Shown here: positions 27,758 through 36,702 of the stretch, piece after piece | Layout of the letters: every line of letters begins with the position of its first letter | Position numbering within the stretch: the first letter of the stretch is position 1 | NCBI RefSeq assembly: GCF_003075455.1 | Contig: NZ_QDAE01000002.1 | Location: 186,001 to 250,000 of the forward strand | Source of the DNA: Arthrobacter sp. Bz4 | Lineage (GTDB): Bacteria; Actinomycetota; Actinomycetes; Actinomycetales; Micrococcaceae | Direction: 5' to 3' | Length of the DNA: 64,000 nt | Position numbers and translations under genes: made by a program | Notes under the pieces: generated by a model | The model's database searches: none | What the model saw: the letters and a program-made list of their open reading frames with translations, nothing else | Told to the model about the DNA's origin: nothing

Positions 27758-30595
27758 TCAGTCTTCGAAGTCCTCGATGGGCGGGCAGGAGCACACCAGA
27801 TTGCGGTCGCCGTGCGCGCCGTCAATGCGTCGGACCGGCGGGAAGTACTTGTTGTGCTTCAGCGCGCGGACCGGGTACGCGGCCAACTCCCGGGGGTACG
27901 CCTGGTCCCAGGTGTCGCTGATCAGGGCGAATGCCGTATGCGGTGCCTGCCGGAGCGGGCTCTGCTCCAGCGAGTACTTGCCCGCCTGCACCTGGTCGAT
28001 CTCACCCTTGATCGCGATCATGGCGTCGATGAACCGGTCCAGTTCGCCAATGTCCTCGGACTCCGTGGGCTCGACCATCAGGGTTCCGGCCACGGGGAAG
28101 CTCAGGGTCGGAGCGTGGAATCCGTAGTCGATGAGCCGCTTGGCGACGTCTTCGGCGGTCACTCCGGTGGCAGCGGTCAGGGGCCGCAGGTCCAGGATGC
28201 ATTCGTGCGCGACCAGACCCTTCTCGCCCGAGTAAAGCACGGGGAAGTGTTCAGTCAGGCGAGCCGCAACATAGTTGGCGGCCAGCAGCGCATGCCCGGT
28301 CGCTGAGGTGAGGCCCTCGGCTCCCATCAGAGCCACATAGGCCCAGGAAATCGGCAGCACCCCGGCGGAACCGTACCGTGAGGCGGAGATCGGAACCCCC
28401 GCATCCCCGCTCTCGGGTGCTGCGGCGTCGCCGGGCAGGAACGGTGCCAGGTGCTCGGCAACAGCCACCGGGCCCACGCCCGGTCCGCCGCCACCGTGGG
28501 GGATGCAGAAGGTCTTGTGCAGGTTCAGGTGCGACACGTCGCCGCCGAACTCACCGGGCTTCGCGAGGCCCACCAGGGCGTTGAGGTTGGCGCCGTCGAT
28601 GTAGACCTGGCCGCCGGCGTCGTGCACCTGCGAGCAGACCCACCTGACGTCTTCCTCAAACACACCGTGCGTGGAGGGGTAGGTGATCATGATGGCCGAG
28701 AGCTGCTCGGCGTGCTGGGCGATCTTCGCCTTGAGGTCGTCGTGGTCGATATTGCCGTTGTTGGCTGTCTTGACCACCACAACCTTCATCCCGGACAGCA
28801 CTGCCGAGGCCGCGTTGGTGCCGTGGGCGGAGGAAGGGATCAGGCAAACGTTGCGATCCTGGTCCCCGCGCGAGAGGTGGTAGCCACGGATGGCAAGCAG
28901 CCCCGCCAGTTCGCCCTGCGAGCCGGCGTTGGGTTGGATGGACACCTTGGCGTAGCCGGTGATTTCGGCGAGCTTGTCCTCAAGATCCTCGATCAGCCAC
29001 CGCCAGCCTTCGGTCTGGTGCGCGGGGGCGAACGGGTGGATGGTGGCGAATTCAGGCCAGGAGATCGGCTCCATCTCCACTGTGGCGTTGAGCTTCATGG
29101 TGCATGAACCCAGTGGAATCATGGTGCGGTCCAGCGCCAGGTCCTTGTCGGAGAGGCGGCGCAGGTACCGCAGTAGCTGGGTTTCCGAGCGGTGGCTGGA
29201 GAAGACCGGGTGCGTCAGATAGGTCGAGGTGCGGACCAGGTCGGCTGGGACCCCGGCGTGCCCGTGGATCTCGGCAAGTTGTTCGACGCCGAACACGCCC
29301 GCAAGGGTTGCGAGGTGCTCGTCGGTGGTGGTCTCGTCGCAGGAGACGCCGAGGTGATCCTCGTCTACCAGGCGAAGGTTGATGCCCGCAGCCTCGGCTT
29401 TGACCTGGAACTCCTTGGCCCTGCCAGGGACGTTGATCAGGATGGTGTCGAAGAAGTCGGCGTGGACAACTGTGACGGTATCGGCGAGCGTCGCAGCCAA
29501 CCGGGCGGCGTGTGAGTGCACGCGCGCGGCAATCGCCTTCAGTCCATCGGGGCCGTGATAGACCGCGTACATGCTGGCGACGATAGCCAGCAGCGCCTGA
29601 GCGGTACAGATGTTCGACGTCGCCTTCTCCCGCCTGATGTGCTGCTCACGGGTCTGCAGCGCGAGGCGGTAGGCGGGTGCGCCGTCGGCGTCCTTCGACA
29701 CCCCGACCAGCCGCCCGGGAAGCATCCGCTCAAGGCCCTTACGGACCGCCATGTACGCGGCGTGGGGGCCGCCGAAGAAGAGGGGTACACCGAATCGCTG
29801 GGCCGACCCGACGGCGATGTCGGCGTCCTGCTCGCCCGGAGGTGTGATCAGGGTCAGCGCCAGCAGGTCGGCCGCCACGGTGACGAGGGCGCCGCCGTCG
29901 TGCGCTGCGGCGATCACTGACCGGTGGTCACGGAGGGCACCCGAGGCGCCGGGCTGCTGCAGGATGACGCCGTTGATATCACCGTCGGGCAGTCCCTGGC
30001 TGAGATCCGCCACCTCCACCTCGAAGCCGAGTGCTTCGGCGCGGCCGCGGACGACGGCGATCGTCTGCGGCAGGCAGTCGGCGTCGAGCACCGTCTTGCC
30101 CTTGTTTTTGCCGGACCGGCGCATCAGGAGCGCAGCTTCAGCGACGGCTGAGGCTTCGTCGAGGAGTGAAGCGTTGGCGATGGGCAGGGCGGTGAGGTCC
30201 TGCACCATGGTCTGGAAGTTCAGCAGGGCTTCCAACCGGCCCTGGGAAATCTCCGGCTGGTACGGGGTGTACGCGGTGTACCAGGCGGGGGCCTCGAGGA
30301 CGTTCCGGCGGATGACCGGTGGCGTCACGGTGTCGAAGTAGCCCTGGCCGATCATCTGGACGGCAGTCGTGTTCTGACCGGCGATGTCGCGCAGCTGCGC
30401 CAGAACCTGGGACTCACTCAGCGCGGCTGGGAGGTTCAGCGGCTCGGCCGAGCGGATATTGGCGGGGACCGCAACCTCCACCAGTTTGTCGAGACTGGGG
30501 TAGCCGAGCAGGCTGAGCATCTGGGCGGCGTCGGTGGAGCGTGGGCCGATATGGCGATCGGCGAAGGTTGATTCGGTGAGGGGCTGAGCGGTCAT
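27758..30595 (-). CDS. gcvP: Glycine dehydrogenase (decarboxylating), P protein
   Basis: 945 aa, the fused one-chain P protein. It starts [20 protein letters not shown]. The PLP lysine is in [20 protein letters not shown] (about 700). [18 protein letters not shown] and [14 protein letters not shown] are further signatures. It decarboxylates glycine and loads the aminomethyl group on GcvH. It is the first gene after the glycine riboswitch, with AAGGGAG just before the ATG. Confidence 0.98.
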   Translation of the reverse strand: MTAQPLTESTFADRHIGPRSTDAAQMLSLLGYPSLDKLVEVAVPANIRSAEPLNLPAALSESQVLAQLRDIAGQNTTAVQMIGQGYFDTVTPPVIRRNVLEAPAWYTAYTPYQPEISQGRLEALLNFQTMVQDLTALPIANASLLDEASAVAEAALLMRRSGKNKGKTVLDADCLPQTIAVVRGRAEALGFEVEVADLSQGLPDGDINGVILQQPGASGALRDHRSVIAAAHDGGALVTVAADLLALTLITPPGEQDADIAVGSAQRFGVPLFFGGPHAAYMAVRKGLERMLPGRLVGVSKDADGAPAYRLALQTREQHIRREKATSNICTAQALLAIVASMYAVYHGPDGLKAIAARVHSHAARLAATLADTVTVVHADFFDTILINVPGRAKEFQVKAEAAGINLRLVDEDHLGVSCDETTTDEHLATLAGVFGVEQLAEIHGHAGVPADLVRTSTYLTHPVFSSHRSETQLLRYLRRLSDKDLALDRTMIPLGSCTMKLNATVEMEPISWPEFATIHPFAPAHQTEGWRWLIEDLEDKLAEITGYAKVSIQPNAGSQGELAGLLAIRGYHLSRGDQDRNVCLIPSSAHGTNAASAVLSGMKVVVVKTANNGNIDHDDLKAKIAQHAEQLSAIMITYPSTHGVFEEDVRWVCSQVHDAGGQVYIDGANLNALVGLAKPGEFGGDVSHLNLHKTFCIPHGGGGPGVGPVAVAEHLAPFLPGDAAAPESGDAGVPISASRYGSAGVLPISWAYVALMGAEGLTSATGHALLAANYVAARLTEHFPVLYSGEKGLVAHECILDLRPLTAATGVTAEDVAKRLIDYGFHAPTLSFPVAGTLMVEPTESEDIGELDRFIDAMIAIKGEIDQVQAGKYSLEQSPLRQAPHTAFALISDTWDQAYPRELAAYPVRALKHNKYFPPVRRIDGAHGDRNLVCSCPPIEDFED

Positions 30596-30614
30596 GGGAA
30601 CTCCCTTGATGAGG

Positions 30615-30638
30615 TCCGGGCGTCGGCGTCTGCCCGGA
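30615..30638 (-). promoter_or_regulatory. Expression-platform hairpin upstream of gcvP
   Basis: TCCGGGC (30615) and GCCCGGA (30632) form a short GC stem between the second aptamer and the gcvP ribosome binding site. No U-tract follows, so translational rather than transcriptional control is more likely (inference). Confidence 0.5.
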
Positions 30639-30657
30639 TTATGGTGAGTTCCTCCCC

Positions 30658-30852
30658 GCTCTGTATGGGACCTGAGAGATTCCGCAGAACTACACGCCTG
30701 CTTGCACCGTCGGTGAGGTGGACGTGGATCCGTCCGCCTGCTTTCCAGAGTTGCCTAGCCGCAGCGGTACTGGGCCTGAGAGATTCCTGGGGAGGATTTG
30801 CTCCTACGGCGCCTGCCGGAGTGTGTGTCTACGGAAGTACTCTCCCGCTGCA
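30658..30852 (-). promoter_or_regulatory. Tandem glycine riboswitch
   Basis: Two glycine aptamers are readable on the minus strand. Aptamer I (30761-30851) is closed by CCGCTGC/GCAGCGG and contains GGGAGAG and GGAATCTCTCAGG. Aptamer II (about 30658-30752) is closed by CTCTG/CAGAG and contains CACCGACGGTGCAAGC and GGAATCTCTCAGGT. Duplicate CTCTCAGG motifs and the short linker are the hallmark of the cooperative form. It lies before gcvP and should turn the whole one-carbon operon on when glycine is high. A possible promoter with TATCAT/CATAAT lies at about 30868-30880. Confidence 0.95.
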
Positions 30853-30936
30853 GATCAAGGGCTATGAAATTATGATAATCGTGATCTAGCTTACTAGGCC
30901 GCGGACAGGAGTGCCAAAAACTCCGGTCAGGTGAAT

Positions 30937-31000
30937 CGGTGGTCAATCTGGAGATTGGGGGTGGAAATCTTGACCCCCAATGTCCTGATTGACCCCACCG
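30937..31000 (-). terminator. Nested long hairpin after csbD
   Basis: Outer arms CGGTGGTCAATC (30937) and GATTGACCCCACCG (30987, two-base bulge) enclose perfect inner arms ATTGGGGGT (30954) and ACCCCCAAT (30973). It lies 23 bases past the csbD stop and upstream of the riboswitch promoter. It is probably a terminator, though without a clear U-tract. Confidence 0.6.
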
Positions 31001-31022
31001 ACGGTTCTAGGCGCCAAAGAGG

Positions 31023-31202
31023 CTACTTGTCACCCTTGAAGACGTCCTTGATGTTTTCACCGGCCTGCTTGGTGTGGGCCGACCCCTGATCGACCTGGCC
31101 GTCACGCGACAGGTCCTGGTTGTCAGTGGCATCACCGACGGCTTCCTTTGCCTTGCCGGTAAGTTCTTCGGCCTTGTTTTTCGCCTTATCAATGAAGCTC
31201 AT
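31023..31202 (-). CDS. CsbD family stress protein
   Basis: 59 aa from the ATG at 31202, which has AGAAGG placed correctly; an ATG six bases earlier overlaps that site. The whole protein is the CsbD fold: FIDKAKNKAEELTGKAKEAV then GDATDNQDLSRDGQ. CsbD-like proteins are small, hydrophilic and induced by general stress; their biochemical role is unknown. The gene stands alone between the riboswitch region and the oxidoreductase operon. Confidence 0.93.
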   Translation of the reverse strand: MSFIDKAKNKAEELTGKAKEAVGDATDNQDLSRDGQVDQGSAHTKQAGENIKDVFKGDK

Positions 31203-31291
31203 GGACATCCTTCTCTATTGGTAGGTGATAGCTCGATAGGTCAGCTCTCACAAAGTACCTACAGGAGTAGGACGTGCCGCTCCGAGAATCC

Positions 31292-32758
31292 TCACGGTAA
31301 AGTTCGCCGATCCGCTTGGAGACCCACGCCGAGCGGCGGAACCGCCAGCCCGAACACCTGCTTCAGGGCCAGCCGTGCCGCATGGTAGCCGCCCATTCCG
31401 TGGACTCCCGGCCCGGGCGGTGTCGACGCCGAACACAGGAACACACCATCCAGCGGCGTCCGCCAGGGAGCGGGAGACAACACCGGCCGCGCCAGCATCT
31501 GCGAAAGGGTCACTGCTCCTCCCCCGAAGTCGCCCCCCACATAGTTGGCGTTTGACGTAGCCAGCTCGGCCGCCGTCGTCGTGAACGAGCTGACGACGAC
31601 GTCGCGGAAGCCCGGTGCGAAGCGTTCGATCTGCGCGGTAATGGCATCGGCCATGTCATGGGTGGAACCACTGGGGACGTGGCAGTAGGTCCACAGGACA
31701 TGTCGGCCCTTGGGGGCACGGGACGGGTCAAACAGCGACGGCTGGGAGAGCAGAACGTACGGGTTATCGGCGTGTTTACCGGCGGCCACCTGGGCTTCGG
31801 AGGCGACAATTTCGTCGCGGGTACCGCCCAGATGAACGGTTCCGGCGTGTGCAACATCCTCGTTGCTCCACGGCACTGGACCGGACAGGATGTATTCCAC
31901 CTTGCAGGCGCCATCACCAAACCGGAATCGTTCGAGGGCTCGTTCGTAGCTGCGCGGAAGCCTGCCGTCCGCTAGCTCGAGCAGCCCGGGCGGGGCAACA
32001 TCCAGCAGGACCAGCGGAACGCCCCTCAGTTCGGACAGGGACTGCACTGCGTGGTCGGCAACAATGTTCCCGCCGTGCGCCCGAATGTCATCGGCCATGG
32101 CGTTGGCGATTGACTGGGACCCACCCAGTGGGATTGGCCAGCCGCCGGCATGTGCCAGCGCGCCCAGAGTCAGTCCGGCTCCGGCAGCGGGGAGGGACGG
32201 CAGGGTGCCCACCGGGTGGGCCGCGACTCCGGTGAACAGTGCTGCGGCTGCGTCAGTGCTGAACCGCCGGTTCCAGAGCGGTGTCCCTTGATCGAGGGCG
32301 GCCAGGCCAAACCGCACCGCCGCAATGGGGTGGCGTGGCACCCGCAGCAGGTGATTCAGCGCTACATCGAGGGTGCCTTCGATGTTCCGTACGAGGGGCT
32401 CCATGAGCCTGCGGTAGGCGGGGCCGTCGCGCCCCAGCCCGTCGGTGGTACGCGCAAGGTCGCGGAACGCAACCCCGGCCCGACCGCCGTCGAGTGGGTG
32501 AGCGTAGGAAATATCCGGCACAGCGAAGTCGATTCGCCGCTGCAGTTCGAATTGGGAGAAGAACGGGGAGGCAAGAGCCATTGGATGCACGGCCGAACAG
32601 AGATCGTGCAGGTGGCCCGGCTCAAGTTCACCGGTGCGGGCTCCGCCGCCAATCGTCGTCGCTGCCTCGTAAACCGTGACGCTGAGGCCCGCGCGGGCAA
32701 GGACAACTGCTGCAGCAAGCCCGTTGGGGCCCGACCCGACTACTGCTGCGTCAGTCAT
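31292..32758 (-). CDS. FAD-dependent oxidoreductase, phytoene desaturase-like
   Basis: 488 aa. The N-terminal Rossmann motif AAVVGSGPNGLAAAVVLARA is followed by VYEAATTIGGGARTGEL, the dinucleotide-binding start of CrtI-like amine oxidases. The C-terminal FAD-contact region reads LDGVFLCSASTPPGPGVHGM. No carotenoid genes are nearby, so the substrate is open. Many actinobacterial genes of this type are annotated only as NAD(P)/FAD-dependent. It overlaps the FemAB gene by eight bases and is the last gene of that operon. Confidence 0.88.
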   Translation of the reverse strand: MTDAAVVGSGPNGLAAAVVLARAGLSVTVYEAATTIGGGARTGELEPGHLHDLCSAVHPMALASPFFSQFELQRRIDFAVPDISYAHPLDGGRAGVAFRDLARTTDGLGRDGPAYRRLMEPLVRNIEGTLDVALNHLLRVPRHPIAAVRFGLAALDQGTPLWNRRFSTDAAAALFTGVAAHPVGTLPSLPAAGAGLTLGALAHAGGWPIPLGGSQSIANAMADDIRAHGGNIVADHAVQSLSELRGVPLVLLDVAPPGLLELADGRLPRSYERALERFRFGDGACKVEYILSGPVPWSNEDVAHAGTVHLGGTRDEIVASEAQVAAGKHADNPYVLLSQPSLFDPSRAPKGRHVLWTYCHVPSGSTHDMADAITAQIERFAPGFRDVVVSSFTTTAAELATSNANYVGGDFGGGAVTLSQMLARPVLSPAPWRTPLDGVFLCSASTPPGPGVHGMGGYHAARLALKQVFGLAVPPLGVGLQADRRTLP

Positions 32759-33839
32759 CGCTGGGCCGCCGTCGCAACAGGGACCCGGTGCGGGTCTTGG
32801 CTGATGCGGTGAGCGATCGTACGGCTAACGGCAACGTGCGCCGCGCCTTGAGCGCTAGGGCAACCGCGCGGTAGCGAAGCGGGTCCAGGGGCACATCGTA
32901 GGTGGTCGGAACATCGACGATGTTCTTGGAGAAGTTCCGTTTAAAGGTGGTTACGTTGCTGAGCTGTGGGTAGTTCTCGCTGACGATGCCAGTCAACCCA
33001 CAGCTACGATTGCCTGCCGCTTTGAGCTCCTTGAAAGCGTGCCACAGGAGGAGATAGGGGGCGAATAACTTCCGGGCCGCCTGGGTACTCGCCGCGAAGT
33101 AGTACACCGAATAGCCACGGTACTCGGTGGTGATGAGCCAGCTGATCGCCTGACCGTCGAGGTAGGCGACCATGAGGCGGAGATGATCACCGAGTTGCTC
33201 CAGGAGTTGCTCGTAATAGGCTGACTCGAAACTGGTGAAGCCATCGCGGGCGGCGGTCTCTTCCAAGATGGGGAACAGTTCGGAGCTGAAGACAGCCGAC
33301 CAGTCGGCTCGCTCGATGCTGCGGATCTCGACGCCGGCCCGTTCAGCCCGACGGATGCTGTTGCGTGCATTTGGTTTGAACGCCTTGTAGATATCGGCTT
33401 CGCTGGGGGTGAGGTCAACGACGATCTCCCGCTCGTACCAGCCATGCTCGATTGGTCCAGTCGCCGGATCCTGCAGATGCTGGACCTGGAGCCGAACATA
33501 GAGGGGCTTGACGGCCGGGTCCGCCCCGAACTGCTCCCTGACGGTCTGCAGCAGGCGTGCTTCGGTGTCAGATGTGCGCTCGGTGAACCAGACTGGCCCA
33601 TTCACCGCGACCAGCGACTTCCTGAACCGCCTGCTGCTCCAGAGGTAGCTGGCGACGGCGACCAGGGTGACGCCGTCGTAGTAGGCCCAGATGCCATAGG
33701 GAGTGCGCCCCCGGCTGGATTCGAATGCCGCCCACTGGGGGGTCTGTTCGAGCGGGATCAGCACTGCCGGGTGGGCCGACGACAGGGCTTCGAAGCCTTC
33801 CGTGCTGAGTTTCTCAAAGCGAAGGGCAACTGCGGTCAC
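32751..33839 (-). CDS. FemAB-type peptidoglycan bridge aminoacyltransferase
   Basis: 362 aa with two GNAT-like halves. The N-half contains EQTPQWAAFESSRGRTPYGI and VASYLWSSRRFRKSLVAVNG. The C-half has NARNSIRRAERAGVEIRSIE, QAISWLITTEYRGYSVYYF and LLWHAFKELKAAGNRSCGLT. FemX/FemAB enzymes add amino acids from aminoacyl-tRNA to the lipid II stem lysine. That fits a Lys-type peptidoglycan as in Micrococcaceae. Overlaps at both ends (four bases with the GT87 gene, eight with the oxidoreductase) show tight coupling. Confidence 0.88.
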   Translation of the reverse strand: MTAVALRFEKLSTEGFEALSSAHPAVLIPLEQTPQWAAFESSRGRTPYGIWAYYDGVTLVAVASYLWSSRRFRKSLVAVNGPVWFTERTSDTEARLLQTVREQFGADPAVKPLYVRLQVQHLQDPATGPIEHGWYEREIVVDLTPSEADIYKAFKPNARNSIRRAERAGVEIRSIERADWSAVFSSELFPILEETAARDGFTSFESAYYEQLLEQLGDHLRLMVAYLDGQAISWLITTEYRGYSVYYFAASTQAARKLFAPYLLLWHAFKELKAAGNRSCGLTGIVSENYPQLSNVTTFKRNFSKNIVDVPTTYDVPLDPLRYRAVALALKARRTLPLAVRSLTASAKTRTGSLLRRRPSDD

Positions 33840-35281
33840 GGATGATCTTTCGGTTCAGGGGCGGGTCGGCTCAAGCGTACCCGAGTGCCGATTGATGCGA
33901 CGTGGCGACGGCCGGATCGCCGATGGTCAGGTGCGTGATCGAAAGGGCCACCCTGGGGATCGTCAATGTCGAGGCGCCGTACGGGATCCTGACGGGGGTC
34001 GATAATGCCCTCAATCACGCGGTACATAATATATGCCGTTGCCAGCATATGTCCCATGACGGCCAGTAGGTAGTACGGCAAATCAATGTTGTTCTGCTGA
34101 TCGCCGCCGCTGGCCTCCTGCGCGAGGTACATCATCAGAGCCCACCAGTGGGCCGCTTCAAAGAGTTGCCAGGTCAGAAAGGTCCGCCACTTCGGATAGG
34201 CAAGCGCCACCAGTGGTACCAGCCAGAGCGCGTACTGGGGCGAGTATTCCTTGCCGGTCAGAATCAGCGCTCCCACCAGGAGCAGCGCCAGCTGGGCCAG
34301 TCGTGGCCGCCGGGGCGCCATCAGCGCAAGCGCAGCGATACCGACCCCGAGAAGAGTGAACGCCACGGCCGCCAGCACCGTGGTTGTGGCAGCACTCATT
34401 TCCCAGCCACCCACACGGGCGATCATCGAATTGTAGGCAAACCAGACTGATGAAGGTCCGGCCTCCGCGGTCAACGCCTCCGCGACGTGGGTTGTCCACC
34501 CCCGCGGGTCGTACAAAGCAAAGGGAAGATTGGCCGCCAACCAGGTTGCAGCCAGCACGGTTCCCGTCAGTGCAGCGCCCCTGAAGAGGCGGGTGCGCCG
34601 CGCCAGCAGTGAGACTGCGGCGAAGATCAGCAACGGGTAGCCTGCAGCGGCCGTGCCGAGCCCGAGGAAGATTCCGGCCAGGACGAAGCTCCCACGCGCA
34701 AAGCCCAACATTCCCAGCGCGGCAAACATCACCGCCCAGAGATCCCAGCCGAGGAACCCGGTCAACACAATCATTGGTGCGACGGCGACCATCGCCGCAT
34801 CCCACGGCCGCCGGTTGGTCATTCGCACGGTCGCGTAGACGGTGACCAGCCACGCTGCAACCGCCAGCACCGAATGCAGGTCGTAATACCTCAACGTGGT
34901 TCCTGCGGGAACGAGGTGAGCGGTCACTCCCGCAAAGGCTCCCGTCAGCGCGGAGTGACCCAGCTGCAGGAAGGATGCCCCATCACCGAGAGCCTCAAAG
35001 GCGTCGGGCCACTGCGAATGGCAGGCCATGTAATAGCGGTCCGGGCCCAACCATCCCTCGACCCGGCAGGGGTTCCTAATCAGAGCGGCAAGCACCGCCG
35101 CCGTCGTCGTCAGCAGGATCAGCACGCGTTCCACCGTGAATGTCCCGGGATCAATCGTGCCCGGGCTGGTTTTCCGGCCCAGCGGGCCACCGATCAGTTC
35201 AGTGAATTCCCGCAACAGTGCATCGGCACGCGACGGCGCCGAGATGCGCACCGGCCGCCGCCGGGACTGACCGGTTCCCAT
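33836..35281 (-). CDS. GT87-like integral membrane mannosyltransferase (DUF2029)
   Basis: 481 aa with about ten or more membrane helices (for example TVERVLILLTTTAAVLAALI, MIVLTGFLGWDLWAVMFAAL and LAQLALLLVGALILTGKEYS). The motif KEYSPQYALWLVPL is typical of actinobacterial GT87/DUF2029 polyprenyl-phosphate-mannose-dependent enzymes. The cytosolic tail (about 430-481) is basic and acidic without helices. The Mycobacterium relative Rv0051 lies in the same region, near rpsF and ino1. It would build mannosylated envelope glycolipids (inference). First gene of the operon, divergent from ino1. Confidence 0.85.
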   Translation of the reverse strand: MGTGQSRRRPVRISAPSRADALLREFTELIGGPLGRKTSPGTIDPGTFTVERVLILLTTTAAVLAALIRNPCRVEGWLGPDRYYMACHSQWPDAFEALGDGASFLQLGHSALTGAFAGVTAHLVPAGTTLRYYDLHSVLAVAAWLVTVYATVRMTNRRPWDAAMVAVAPMIVLTGFLGWDLWAVMFAALGMLGFARGSFVLAGIFLGLGTAAAGYPLLIFAAVSLLARRTRLFRGAALTGTVLAATWLAANLPFALYDPRGWTTHVAEALTAEAGPSSVWFAYNSMIARVGGWEMSAATTTVLAAVAFTLLGVGIAALALMAPRRPRLAQLALLLVGALILTGKEYSPQYALWLVPLVALAYPKWRTFLTWQLFEAAHWWALMMYLAQEASGGDQQNNIDLPYYLLAVMGHMLATAYIMYRVIEGIIDPRQDPVRRLDIDDPQGGPFDHAPDHRRSGRRHVASIGTRVRLSRPAPEPKDHP

Positions 35282-35343
35282 GCCTGAAGCCTACCGATCA
35301 AGTACGTCATTCACAGCGAATTTGGCCTATATATCAGGATGCT

Positions 35344-35369
35344 GGAATGCTTCGGGAAGATCGGGTGTT
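35344..35369 (+). promoter_or_regulatory. SigR/SigH-like promoter motif upstream of ino1
   Basis: GGAAT (35344) and GTT (35367) are separated by 18 bases, matching the thiol-stress sigma consensus GGAAT-N18/19-GTT. It lies about 90 bases before the ino1 start. The motif is short, so chance is possible. Confidence 0.4.
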
Positions 35370-35458
35370 AGGAATAAGAAGTAGACTGGATTAGCTGTTC
35401 GATCTGTTACGGGAGAAATCCGGCGGGTCGGCATAAGAAGTGATTCAAGAGGAGAACA

Positions 35459-36544
35459 GTGGGAACTAACCCCATTAGGGTGGCAATCGTTGGTGTCGGC
35501 AACTGCGCGGCGTCACTGGTGCAGGGCGTACGTTATTACCAGGATGCGGACGCTACGGCGTCGATACCAGGACTGATGCACGTCGAATTCGGTAAGTACC
35601 ACGTCAATGACGTTGAGTTCGTTGCCGCATTCGACGTCGATGGCAAGAAGGTGGGGCTGGACCTCGCCGACGCCATTGGTGCCAGCGAGAACAACACCAT
35701 CAAGATCGCCGATGTACCGACAACCGGCATCAAGGTACAGCGGGGCCACACCCTCGATGGTCTGGGCAAGTACTACCGCGAGACCATCGTGGAATCCGAC
35801 GCGGAGCCAGTCGACATCGTCGCCGAGCTCAAGGCCAACAAGGTCGACGTCATGGTTTGCTACCTGCCCGTCGGGTCCGAAGACGCGGCACGGTTCTACG
35901 CACAGTGCGCCATCGACGCGAAGGTGGCCTTTGTCAACGCGCTGCCCGTCTTCATTGCCGGCACCAAGGAGTGGGCTGACAAGTTCACTGCCGCCGGTGT
36001 TCCCATCGTTGGCGACGACATCAAGAGCCAGATCGGTGCAACGATCACCCACCGTGTGATGGCAAAGCTCTTCGAGGACCGGGGCGTCACCCTGGACCGC
36101 ACGTACCAGCTCAATGTCGGCGGCAACATGGACTTCAAGAACATGCTGGAACGCGACCGGTTGGAGTCCAAGAAAGTTTCCAAGACACAGGCTGTCACGT
36201 CCAATGTGCAGGCTGATCTGGGCGAGCGGAACGTCCACATCGGTCCGTCCGACTACGTAGCCTGGCTGGATGACCGCAAATGGGCGTTCGTCCGTCTCGA
36301 AGGACGCAACTTTGGCGACGCGCCCGTCTCCCTGGAGTACAAGCTCGAGGTATGGGATTCGCCGAACTCTGCCGGTGTGATCATCGACGCCATCCGTGCG
36401 GCGAAGATCGCCCTCGATCGCGGGATTGGTGGTCCACTGCTTTCGGCGTCGAGCTACTTCATGAAGTCGCCACCGGAACAGTACGCCGACGATATCGCCC
36501 ACGAGAAGGTTGAAGCCTTCATCCGTGGAGAGCTTGACCGCTAG
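35459..36544 (+). CDS. ino1: Inositol-3-phosphate synthase
   Basis: 361 aa from a GTG with GAGGAGAACA upstream. The N-terminal NAD fold reads [20 protein letters not shown]. The later segments [32 protein letters not shown] and [20 protein letters not shown] are signatures of actinobacterial Ino1. It converts glucose-6-phosphate to inositol-3-phosphate, the acceptor used by MshA and the precursor of phosphatidylinositol. A PadR regulator often found next to actinobacterial ino1 is absent here. It is followed by two hairpins. Confidence 0.97.
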   Translation: MGTNPIRVAIVGVGNCAASLVQGVRYYQDADATASIPGLMHVEFGKYHVNDVEFVAAFDVDGKKVGLDLADAIGASENNTIKIADVPTTGIKVQRGHTLDGLGKYYRETIVESDAEPVDIVAELKANKVDVMVCYLPVGSEDAARFYAQCAIDAKVAFVNALPVFIAGTKEWADKFTAAGVPIVGDDIKSQIGATITHRVMAKLFEDRGVTLDRTYQLNVGGNMDFKNMLERDRLESKKVSKTQAVTSNVQADLGERNVHIGPSDYVAWLDDRKWAFVRLEGRNFGDAPVSLEYKLEVWDSPNSAGVIIDAIRAAKIALDRGIGGPLLSASSYFMKSPPEQYADDIAHEKVEAFIRGELDR

Positions 36545-36569
36545 GCTGCGGGTCTAGCTACCGCAGCCT
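36543..36569. terminator. Hairpin at the ino1 stop
   Basis: AGGCTGCGG (36543) pairs with CCGCAGCCT (36561). It begins in the ino1 stop codon and is followed by TTCG. Confidence 0.7.
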
Positions 36570-36581
36570 TCGACCGCCTGC

Positions 36582-36638
36582 GTGGGCGCGGTGGACCTGT
36601 GGGGTGGTAATTTTCCGCCCCATGCCCACCGCGCCCAC
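36582..36638. terminator. Second long hairpin between ino1 and fhs
   Basis: GTGGGCGCGGTGG (36582) pairs over 13 bases with the region CCACCGCGCCCAC ending at 36638. The loop is GC-rich and contains AATTTTCC. It lies between convergent genes and can serve both. Confidence 0.7.
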
Positions 36639-36702
36639 GGGCGTCCGGTGACTGTGCGCCGCCAGGGCACACCACAAGATGGGCGCCGCGAGGGCCCGTG
36701 AC

